From an uncultured Porphyromonas sp. (GTDB lineage: Bacteria; Bacteroidota; Bacteroidia; Bacteroidales; Porphyromonadaceae), in the NCBI GenBank assembly GCA_900546675.1, contig URDQ01000093.1, positions 1 to 5,170 on the forward strand: a DNA stretch of 5,170 nt. Reading direction: 5' to 3'. Made by a program: the position numbers and the translations under genes. A model generated the notes under the pieces. The model had not been told where the DNA came from. It ran no database searches and saw nothing but the letters and a program-made list of their open reading frames with translations. Positions 1 to 5,164 of this stretch are shown in pieces (the first letter of the stretch is position 1; each line of letters starts with the position of its first letter).

Positions 1-13
1 GAAGTTTTTTTCC

Positions 14-21
14 TACATTTG
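14..21 (+). promoter_or_regulatory. Possible second -7 box, weak
   Basis: TACATTTG fits the Bacteroidota -7 consensus TAnnTTTG exactly. Its -33 partner would lie outside the window, so it cannot be tested here. If real it would be a distal second rpsU start, or belong to a short RNA ahead of the main promoter. An 8-mer with six fixed positions can occur by chance, hence the low confidence. Confidence 0.2.
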
Positions 22-77
22 TAAGTGTGTTGCACTTGACACTGGAATGTGCGGACCTACTAAGTTACGCTAAACTA

Positions 78-108
78 TTGACTAGTTCAAATAAAGTTCG
101 TACCTTTG
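78..108 (+). promoter_or_regulatory. Bacteroidota-type promoter for rpsU
   Basis: TTG at 78-80 (context ATTGAC) is followed after 20 nt by TACCTTTG at 101-108, an exact match to the Bacteroidota -7 element TAnnTTTG at the expected distance from a -33 TTG. The predicted transcription start is near 112-116, giving an rpsU leader of about 70 nt. The motif is seen directly; its use as a promoter is inferred from the known specificity of the primary sigma factor in this phylum. Confidence 0.75.
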
Positions 109-119
109 CCCCCCGAAGT

Positions 120-140
120 AAGGATAGACGTACTATCCTT
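120..140 (+). promoter_or_regulatory. Stem-loop at 5' end of rpsU leader
   Basis: AAGGATAG (120-127) and CTATCCTT (133-140) form a perfect 8-bp stem with a 5-nt ACGTA loop, only a few nucleotides after the predicted transcription start. The remaining leader (141-184) is A-rich and looks unstructured, which suits initiation without an SD sequence. The hairpin could stabilise the mRNA or serve in autoregulation by bS21. Neither role is shown by the sequence, and I recognise no known leader class. Confidence 0.5.
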
Positions 141-184
141 GAAATATTCTCATCACAACAAACGTAATACAAAGAATAGCAAGT

Positions 185-382
185 ATGATAATTGTACCAA
201 TCAAGGAGGGCGAAAACATCGAGCGTGCACTCAAGCGTTACAAGCGTAAGTACAACGACATCGGTATCGTTCGCGAACTCCGCAAGCGCCAAGCATTTCA
301 GAAGCCCTCAGACGTCGATCGTCGTATGATGGAGAAGGCTCGCTACGTGCAGTCACTTCGTCAGGAGGAGCTAGACGCTTAA
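185..382 (+). CDS. rpsU: Small ribosomal subunit protein bS21
   Basis: The 65-residue product is a full-length bS21, a basic protein of the small ribosomal subunit that sits near the 3' end of 16S rRNA. The conserved N-terminal block (MIIVPIKEGENIERALKRYK), the arginine/lysine-rich middle (RKYNDIGIVRELRKRQAFQKPS) and a charged C-terminal helix are all present. In Bacteroidota ribosomes bS21, with bS18 and bS6, is known to help hide the anti-SD tail of 16S rRNA. The ATG at 185 is chosen because it opens the conserved block. No SD precedes it; the upstream sequence is A-rich. SD-like AAGGAGG (203-209) and AGGAGG (363-368) lie inside the gene instead. It has its own promoter upstream and two terminator-like hairpins downstream, so it is probably monocistronic. 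Confidence 0.95.
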   Translation: MIIVPIKEGENIERALKRYKRKYNDIGIVRELRKRQAFQKPSDVDRRMMEKARYVQSLRQEELDA

Positions 383-403
383 AGACTTATTAGAGACTCC
401 ACC

Positions 404-427
404 CTCTGAGCGAATTGTACGCTAGAG
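404..427 (+). other. Small hairpin after rpsU stop
   Basis: CTCT (404-407) plus AGCG (409-412) pair with CGCT (420-423) plus AGAG (424-427), with G408 bulged and a 7-nt AATTGTA loop. No T-run follows, so it is not a terminator by itself. It may be a 3'-UTR stabilising structure ahead of the terminators, or chance. Confidence 0.35.
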
Positions 428-460
428 AGTAGCGAGATCTCACTGATGACTAGAATATTT

Positions 461-500
461 GCGTAGGGAGTCCCCTTGGGGACACTCCCTACGTCTTCTA
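461..500 (+). terminator. GC-rich hairpin, probable rpsU terminator 1
   Basis: GCGTAGGGAG (461-470) pairs with CTCCCTACGT (485-494) over 10 bp, the outermost pair being G-U. After a 2-nt bulge (483-484) the stem continues TCCC/GGGA to a CTTG loop (475-478). The following sequence, CTTCTATA, has only a weak T-run, so termination may be partial. It would end rpsU about 80 nt after the stop codon. The hairpin is certain; its function is inferred. Confidence 0.6.
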
Positions 501-502
501 TA

Positions 503-549
503 CCCAGTACTACTCATCTGTACACGTTGAGAGGTGCTGGGTTTTCTTG
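503..549 (+). terminator. Rho-independent terminator 2 after rpsU
   Basis: CCCAGTAC (503-510) pairs with GTGCTGGG (534-541) over 8 bp including one U-G wobble. After a small internal loop, CTCA (513-516) pairs with TGAG (528-531) around an 11-nt loop. TTTTCTTG follows immediately (542-549). The stem plus T-tract is a classic intrinsic terminator. It stands in tandem with the hairpin at 461-500 and should isolate rpsU from the downstream operon. Confidence 0.75.
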
Positions 550-585
550 TGTCATCTCCTCCTAGATGTAGCAAATCTTACAACT

Positions 586-608
586 ACCCCTTTGTAGGAA
601 CGCACGGT
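586..608 (+). repeat. Repeat unit A core
   Basis: The 23 bases match 710-732 at 21 of 23 positions (differences at 587/711 and 599/723), a direct repeat with a period of 124 bp. GTAG is at 594-597, followed by GAACGCACGG. The unit continues to 629 as the left arm of the large inverted repeat, and then into module GTTGTATCAA (632-641). Confidence 0.75.
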
Positions 609-683
609 GAGTATCGAGTGGGAGGGCGTCTGTTGTATCAAGGCATGACGTCACCCATTATCGTTACATCTTGACACTGTAAC

Positions 684-782
684 CTTTAACGGGGACAGCC
701 GTGACGAGTAGCCCTTTGTAGGGACGCACGGTCTGTGCGTCCGTTGTATCAAAGGTTACAGCATCAGGGCTTTAACGGGGAC
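684..782 (+). repeat. Direct 13-bp module repeated twice
   Basis: CTTTAACGGGGAC occurs at 684-696 and again at 770-782, 86 bp apart and in the same orientation. It closes the A and B tracts in the same order each time: GTAG core, then GTTGTATCAA, then this module. It resembles a diverged CCTTTGTAGGGAC from the core, so it may itself be an old repeat remnant. Confidence 0.6.
710..755 (+). repeat. Repeat unit B with perfect GTAG-hairpin
   Basis: GTAG (718-721) directly abuts a perfect 8-bp stem, GGACGCAC (722-729) and GTGCGTCC (735-742), with loop GGTCT. Outside an asymmetric internal loop, CCTTTG (713-718) pairs with CAAAGG (750-755), so the whole unit folds as one long imperfect hairpin. Module GTTGTATCAA is at 743-752. 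This is the most regular copy in the cluster and the best query for finding relatives elsewhere in the genome. Confidence 0.75.
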
Positions 783-806
783 GAACGCCCTCCGACTAGA
801 CACTAT

Positions 807-830
807 CCGTGCGTCTCTATAAAGGGTTAC
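807..830 (-). repeat. Repeat unit C, inverted copy
   Basis: Read on the minus strand this is GTAACCCTTTATAGAGACGC followed by ACGG. It matches unit B (708-731) at 21 of 24 positions but in the opposite orientation. The GTAG position reads ATAG. Together with B it makes the head-to-head arrangement expected of a REPIN-like pair. Confidence 0.7.
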
Positions 831-967
831 ACGTCTCGTTTTGACATATCACTACTCGTCAAATGGAGCCGTATATCGTAATACATCTCATCGAGCTACC
901 TAACTTGCAGAGTCTAGACGTAACAATAACGAAACAGCTTAGAGTGGCATTTGTTAAGATGTTTAGT

Positions 968-975
968 TACTTTTG
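968..975 (+). promoter_or_regulatory. Possible -7 box of receptor operon
   Basis: TACTTTTG matches TAnnTTTG exactly and lies about 100 nt before the receptor start. The nearest upstream TTTG (950-953) is only 14 nt away, closer than the usual 19-21 nt, so the -33 element is poor. Transcription would start near 980 and produce a leader beginning just before the hairpin at 984-1005. A weak -33 is compatible with a regulated promoter, but that is inference. Confidence 0.45.
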
Positions 976-983
976 CAAGTAAA

Positions 984-1005
984 TGGAGATGAAGTGGCAT
1001 CTCCA
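984..1005 (+). promoter_or_regulatory. Leader hairpin of receptor mRNA
   Basis: TGGAGATG (984-991) and CATCTCCA (998-1005) form a perfect 8-bp stem with a 6-nt AAGTGG loop. CTCC (1001-1004) could alternatively pair with GGAG (1007-1010), though only across a 2-nt loop. No T-run follows, so it is not an obvious attenuator. It stands about 70 nt before the start codon and may protect the 5' end or regulate translation. Confidence 0.45.
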
Positions 1006-1073
1006 AGGAGTACTCTCGAAAGGCTTCATAGACTAACGTTCAGTATACTAATCACTAACACTCAACAGAATAT

Positions 1074-3686
1074 ATGGTGAAACGTTTATCACTTATCATC
1101 ACAGCACTCGCACTCCTACTAGCGAGTAGCATCTCGGCACTTGCACAGGTGCAGGTGAAGGGTACAGTACTAGAGGAGGGTTCAGACGAGCCTATGCCTA
1201 GTGTAGCGGTCTACACTGATGGAGGAGCATCGGGGACCTACACAGAGGGCGATGGATCCTTCCAGCTTAATGTGTCGGCCGGTAGTAAGCTTACCGTGAG
1301 CTTCATAGGTTATGAGACTTTGACGCTTCGGGTCCCAGCTTCTGCACGGGGTAGCTATGACTTTGGCAAGGTCTATATGGCGACTAGCGCCATCGGACTA
1401 GACGAGGTGCGCGTCATCGCATCAGTCGTACCCAAGGACCGACTGACGCCAGTGCCCGTCTCCAACGTCACGATGAAAGCTATTCAGACGCAAGCCCCCA
1501 ACATTGAGTTTCCCGAGCTACTCAAGGCGACACCATCAGTTTACGTGACCAAGGGTGGCGGTGGCTTCGGTGACTCCCGCATCAACCTGCGTGGCTTTGA
1601 CTCTAATAATATAGGTGTCCTGATCAACGGTGTGCCTATCAATGATATGGAGTCAGGCAAGGTCTACTGGTCCAACTGGGCTGGTCTCAACGACGTCAGC
1701 AGCTTCATTCAGGTGCAGCGTGGTCTAGGAGCCTCTAAGCTAGGTCTCTCTTCCGTCGGTGGTACTATCAATATGGTGACCAAGAGTACCGATGCCAAGA
1801 AGGGCGGTAGCATCTACACCGGTGTAGGTAATGACGGCTTCCTAAAGACCTCCTTCAATGTCTCTACAGGCCTTATGGACAATGGCTGGGCCATCTCCCT
1901 TGCAGGATCTCGTAGCCAAGGCGATGGATACGTAGACGGGACCAACTTCGTCGGCTGGAGTTACTTCGTCAATGTCTCTAAGCGCATCAACGAACACCAT
2001 CGTCTATCCTTCACCGCCTTTGGAGCACCTCAGTGGCACAACCAGCGTGGACAGATGTACCTCATCGAGGACTATCACAATGCGGCTGAGGGTCGTCGCC
2101 TCAATCGTGGTTACGGATATATCAATGGACGTGTAGAGGGTGGTGCTTACGCTCGCAACTTCTATCACAAGCCTCAGCTCTCTCTCAACCACTACTGGGA
2201 TATCAATAAGGAGAGCAGCATCTACACTTCTATCTACGCCTCTATCTCTAATGGTGGAGGTCGTCGCATCCGTGGTGCTAAGACAGAGTGGCTCACCATC
2301 GATAACAATACAGGTCGCCCGAAAGACCCAGCAGCCTTTATGGGTACTCCCGATGGCTTGCTAGACTTCGATCGTGTTATGGAGGCCAATAAGGCTTCTA
2401 ACAACGGCTCGCAGCTTATCTTCAGTAATGCGATGAACTCGCACAACTGGTACGGTCTACTCTCCTACTACACCAATAAGTTCAGCGACCTCTTTAAGCT
2501 GACCGCTGGTTTCGACGGACGCTTTTACCAGGGCATACACCGTGAGGTTATCGAGGATCTACTCGGTGGTGACTACTACATAGAGCCTCAGAACTCATCA
2601 ACCAAGCTGATGTACCACAAACCCTACCAGCCTCTACAGGTGGGTGACTACATTCAGTACGACAACATCGGCGAGGTCTTGTGGAACGGACTCTTCGCAC
2701 AGGGTGAGTTCACGGGCGAAAACTTCAACGCTTTCATCTCTGGTGCTGTGTCGCACAAGGGCTATCGCTACGTCAACCTCGGCGGTACGGGCGAGCAATA
2801 TGACGCGCTGACACCTCCCGACAAAATCGTCTCTGAGTGGGCGACCTACCTGCCTTGGAGCGTCAAGGCTGGTGCAAGCTACAAGTTCCTCGAGCACAGC
2901 AACGTCTTCGTCAATGCGGGTTACTTCACCATCGCGCCATACTTCCGCAATGTCTTCTTCCGCTACAACACGACGATCAATACAGGCGCTAAGTATGAGC
3001 GTGTCTTCACGGGCGAGGTCGGCTACGGCTTTAAGATGCAAAACCTACGCATCGACCTCAACGGCTACTACACCAAGTGGCTGGACAAGAGCCTCACACG
3101 TAGCTTAGGCAATAATACGACAGCTAATATCTCTGGTCTAGATGCTCGCCATGCGGGTGTCGAGCTGGAGGCTACCTACACGCCGATTAAGCCGCTAGAC
3201 ATTCGCTTTATGTTCTCTTGGGGCGACTGGATCTGGGCTGACGATGTCAAGGCTGATGTCTTCGATGATGCACAGCAGTATGTCGGCACGATCAATGCTT
3301 TTGTCAAGGGCGTACACGTAGGTAACTCAGCACAGATGACCTCTGCCCTCGGCATCTCCTGGGAGGCACTCAAGGACTTCCGCCTCAAGGCTGACCTCAA
3401 CTACGCTGGCAAGAACTACGCAGACTTTGACCCGACGAACCGTACCAAGGAGACCGACAAAGTGGATGCTTGGCGTATGCCTGACTACTTTACGCTAGAC
3501 CTAGGTGCTAACTACCGCTTTAACATCGGCTCTTGCGATGCGACCGTTTACATCAACGTCAACAACGTAACCAACACCGAGTACATCTCTGACGCTCGCG
3601 ATGGTAAGAACCACGATATGAAGTCAGCACTCGTCTACTACGGCTTTGGTACGAACTGGGCAACTGGTCTACGCATTAACTTCTAA
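1074..3686 (+). CDS. TonB-dependent outer-membrane receptor
   Basis: The 870-aa product should be an outer-membrane active-transport channel powered by TonB-ExbB-ExbD. Residues 1-24 are a Sec signal peptide with a long hydrophobic core, likely cleaved at ALA/Q. Residues about 26-105 are a carboxypeptidase-regulatory-like beta-sandwich (VKGTVLEEGSDEPMPSVAVY, later FIGYETLTL). LDEVRVIAS (109-117) is the usual linker and TonB-box region. The plug spans about 125-238, with INLRGFD (170-176), VLINGVPIND (182-191), QVQRGLGASKLG (214-225) and VGGTINMVTK (228-237). The rest is an aromatic-rich beta-barrel ending in GLRINF, with the terminal Phe expected for outer-membrane insertion. The length is normal and no break is seen. 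No SD precedes the ATG. A lipoprotein gene follows after 20 bp. There is no SusD homologue next to it, so the substrate (metal, haem, peptide, vitamin or glycan) cannot be assigned. Confidence 0.93.
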   Translation: MVKRLSLIITALALLLASSISALAQVQVKGTVLEEGSDEPMPSVAVYTDGGASGTYTEGDGSFQLNVSAGSKLTVSFIGYETLTLRVPASARGSYDFGKVYMATSAIGLDEVRVIASVVPKDRLTPVPVSNVTMKAIQTQAPNIEFPELLKATPSVYVTKGGGGFGDSRINLRGFDSNNIGVLINGVPINDMESGKVYWSNWAGLNDVSSFIQVQRGLGASKLGLSSVGGTINMVTKSTDAKKGGSIYTGVGNDGFLKTSFNVSTGLMDNGWAISLAGSRSQGDGYVDGTNFVGWSYFVNVSKRINEHHRLSFTAFGAPQWHNQRGQMYLIEDYHNAAEGRRLNRGYGYINGRVEGGAYARNFYHKPQLSLNHYWDINKESSIYTSIYASISNGGGRRIRGAKTEWLTIDNNTGRPKDPAAFMGTPDGLLDFDRVMEANKASNNGSQLIFSNAMNSHNWYGLLSYYTNKFSDLFKLTAGFDGRFYQGIHREVIEDLLGGDYYIEPQNSSTKLMYHKPYQPLQVGDYIQYDNIGEVLWNGLFAQGEFTGENFNAFISGAVSHKGYRYVNLGGTGEQYDALTPPDKIVSEWATYLPWSVKAGASYKFLEHSNVFVNAGYFTIAPYFRNVFFRYNTTINTGAKYERVFTGEVGYGFKMQNLRIDLNGYYTKWLDKSLTRSLGNNTTANISGLDARHAGVELEATYTPIKPLDIRFMFSWGDWIWADDVKADVFDDAQQYVGTINAFVKGVHVGNSAQMTSALGISWEALKDFRLKADLNYAGKNYADFDPTNRTKETDKVDAWRMPDYFTLDLGANYRFNIGSCDATVYINVNNVTNTEYISDARDGKNHDMKSALVYYGFGTNWATGLRINF

Positions 3687-3706
3687 CTCTCAGACACGCA
3701 AATAAT

Positions 3707-5020
3707 ATGAAACAGATCACACAGCTCCTCGCAGCCGCAGCACTCCTGCTGCTCACCGCCTGCAATCCGATGGAGCAGATATACAAAGAACTAGACTCGG
3801 TAGACCATCCAATAGAGAAGAGCGTCGCCTACGCCCTCACGGATGCCGACTACAAGACGATAGCCTCAGCATTCACCAAGCAGGAGGAGGCAGGCTACAC
3901 CGGCTCCGATGCTGAGGCGTTTATGAAAGAGGTCAAGCACGAGGCGAACTATGTCAAGACGAACCGCACGCTCACCGCTTGGGTCTCTCCCGAGAAGTAC
4001 GTCCCAGCCCTTATGGCTAAGATGTACCCCGAGTGGGGCAAAGGCTCTGCCGTGACCGTCTCTTACGCTATGCAGCAGCACCCCGCAGAGGACGCTGCTC
4101 TAGACAAGCTCATCTCTGTCAAGGTCTCCACCGACGATGCTACCAAAGCTGGTCTCACGGCGACAGACCCTAACAAGCTCTCTAAAGATGAGATTGATAA
4201 GCTGGGCAAGTACCTCGCAACGACCTACGCTGACAAGGGTACTAGCTACCTAGCGAAAGTTGCTCTCGCTGATGGGCAGCGCAACATGCTCTTCATCGGA
4301 GAGCGTCTCGCCGATAATCGTATCTATAAGGTCATCTCACCCGCTGAGTACGCAGCTATGGGCAGTAAGTACGGCAACTTTAGCAGCTCGATGCTCCCCG
4401 AGCGGTACATTCCACAGCTACTGCAGCAGAGCATGCCATACGCTCAGCCAGGCAACCAGCTTATCGTGGTTTACGAGTGGTTTGACAACAAGGTCACCAC
4501 AGCTGAGTACCAGAGCTTCAAGCTCGAGGGCAATCAGTGGCGTGTAGCTCAGACCGCAAGCCAGTTTGTCAATATCGGTAAGCAGTGGATCTTCGACCCG
4601 ACGATCCGCTTCACGCTGACGGCCGACGACTTTATGATACTGCACGCTTGGGTCAAGGCCAACAAGCCCGACTACATCAGCGAGAAGTACCCCGACAATG
4701 AGGAGTGGTGGTTCTGCGGTAGTGCTTACTACAAGAACTTCAACCTCGACGGAGGCAAGAGCCTCGGTGCTCGTCCTGATGAGGAGGGCAAGTCTACCGA
4801 GGAGCTATTCAAGCTACGCCTAGAGCGCATCAAGGAGGGACTCCAGCTCATCCTCAAGGCGCACTATGCTGACAAGCCTGCACAGACCAACGGCATCGAC
4901 CAGATGTACGTCATCACCACAGGCTTACGGCAAAACTACACCAATAGCACCGTGACCTTCACCTACAAGGGTCTCGGCGGTGGCAACTTCGAGTACGTCT
5001 CTGGTCCAGACGCGATCTAA
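3707..5020 (+). CDS. Lipoprotein of unknown function, receptor partner
   Basis: The 437-aa product begins with a lipoprotein signal peptide: MKQ, a hydrophobic run, then lipobox LTAC with lipidated Cys19. The mature start, CNPMEQ, has one acidic residue at +5, so surface export versus periplasmic retention is unclear. I recognise no enzyme motif and no SusD fold. The protein contains a diverged internal duplication: residues 94-120 and 230-256 share the pattern PE-x-Y-(V/I)-P-x-L, then P, G and V-x-Y at identical spacing. Each is preceded by an (A/E)-Y or D-Y segment (44-56 and 210-222). A third region (about 302-345) is rich in Trp, Tyr and Phe, suggesting a ligand-binding surface. The gene lies 20 bp after the receptor with no terminator between, so co-transcription is likely. 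A role in capturing or gating the receptor's substrate is inference from that context. Confidence 0.85.
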   Translation: MKQITQLLAAAALLLLTACNPMEQIYKELDSVDHPIEKSVAYALTDADYKTIASAFTKQEEAGYTGSDAEAFMKEVKHEANYVKTNRTLTAWVSPEKYVPALMAKMYPEWGKGSAVTVSYAMQQHPAEDAALDKLISVKVSTDDATKAGLTATDPNKLSKDEIDKLGKYLATTYADKGTSYLAKVALADGQRNMLFIGERLADNRIYKVISPAEYAAMGSKYGNFSSSMLPERYIPQLLQQSMPYAQPGNQLIVVYEWFDNKVTTAEYQSFKLEGNQWRVAQTASQFVNIGKQWIFDPTIRFTLTADDFMILHAWVKANKPDYISEKYPDNEEWWFCGSAYYKNFNLDGGKSLGARPDEEGKSTEELFKLRLERIKEGLQLILKAHYADKPAQTNGIDQMYVITTGLRQNYTNSTVTFTYKGLGGGNFEYVSGPDAI

Positions 5021-5044
5021 GTCCACAGTCTAACTAGAAATGCT

Positions 5045-5084
5045 TAGGGGCAGTCGGCTCATCGGCCGATTGCCCCTATTCTTT
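5045..5084 (+). terminator. Rho-independent terminator of receptor operon
   Basis: TAGGGGCAGTCGGC (5045-5058) pairs with GCCGATTGCCCCTA (5065-5078) over 14 bp with a single G-U wobble and a 6-nt TCATCG loop, followed by TTCTTT (5079-5084). It starts 24 nt after the lipoprotein stop codon. This is the strongest plus-strand terminator in the window and fixes the 3' end of the two-gene operon. Confidence 0.9.
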
Positions 5085-5110
5085 GACAGCGAAGCTATTC
5101 GTCTGAAGGC

Positions 5111-5142
5111 AAAAAGAGACTGTTGCAAAAGTCAACAGTCTC
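5111..5142 (-). terminator. Minus-strand intrinsic terminator
   Basis: GAGACTGTTG (5116-5125) and CAACAGTCTC (5133-5142) form a perfect 10-bp stem with a 7-nt loop. On the plus strand the hairpin is preceded by AAAAA (5111-5115), so on the minus strand it is followed by TTTTTGCC, the form of an intrinsic terminator. It implies a convergent minus-strand gene beyond the right edge. An insertion-sequence end is an alternative, since ACTGTTGCAAAA also resembles some IS terminal repeats. Confidence 0.65.
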
Positions 5143-5164
5143 ACAATCTTGCTTGCAAGATTGT
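5143..5164. repeat. Perfect 10-bp palindrome beside terminator
   Basis: ACAATCTTGC (5143-5152) and GCAAGATTGT (5155-5164) are exact reverse complements separated by TT, so the hairpin would close with a 4-nt loop. It directly abuts the minus-strand terminator stem ending at 5142, making a twin hairpin on the minus strand. No T-run follows it in either direction. It may be an upstream stabilising stem of that transcript's 3' end, or part of a repeated element cut by the window edge. Confidence 0.55.

Larger units (their letters stand above)
586..828. repeat. Composite inverted-repeat cluster, REP/REPIN-like
   Basis: The 44-bp left arm (586-629) matches the reverse complement of 785-828 at 35 of 44 positions without gaps, including a perfect 9-bp block GGAGGGCGT (621-629) against ACGCCCTCC (785-793). 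The 155-bp interior holds a third related unit centred on a perfect hairpin (722-742) and an 11-bp inverted pair CTGTAACCTTT (677-687) and AAAGGTTACAG (751-761). No ORF of note lies here. The units share GTAG (or ATAG in the inverted copy) directly beside a GACGCAC-type arm, the arrangement known from REP sequences that RAYT transposases process. Membership of that class is inference; no transposase gene is in the window. Confidence 0.7.
702..861. repeat. 10-bp inverted repeat around units B and C
   Basis: TGACGAGTAG (702-711) and CTACTCGTCA (852-861) are exact reverse complements. They enclose unit B and inverted unit C and extend the palindromic organisation past 830. The rest of 831-967 shows no gene, promoter or terminator that I can support. 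Confidence 0.5.

Noticed and set aside
65..292. 75-aa minus-strand frame over the rpsU promoter and start
   Set aside because: It overlaps a convincing promoter and bS21 codons antisense, and the translated protein has no recognisable motif.
646..653. TGACGTCA palindrome as an operator
   Set aside because: A single 8-bp palindrome inside repeat-rich DNA, far from any supported promoter, is expected by chance.
586..830. CRISPR array
   Set aside because: The repeats are imperfect, few, in both orientations and at unequal spacing (124, 111 and 86 bp offsets). This does not fit identical direct repeats with regular spacers.
383..1073. tRNA or known riboswitch in the long intergenic region
   Set aside because: I found no cloverleaf, no CCA-ended acceptor stem and no recognisable aptamer core. 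The hairpins are explained by terminators and the repeat units.
2634..3041. 135-aa open frame on the minus strand within the receptor gene
   Set aside because: It lies wholly opposite the receptor barrel, has no recognisable domain, and the plus-strand frame carries clear receptor homology. It is a shadow of codon usage.
1074..3686. SusC/SusD glycan-utilisation locus
   Set aside because: The receptor has the regulatory-like N-terminal domain, but the next gene does not look like SusD and no glycoside hydrolase or sensor is in the window.
4260..4547. 95-aa plus-strand frame inside the lipoprotein gene
   Set aside because: It is Ser/Leu/Thr-rich, out of frame with a well-supported lipoprotein, and lacks its own promoter or start signal.
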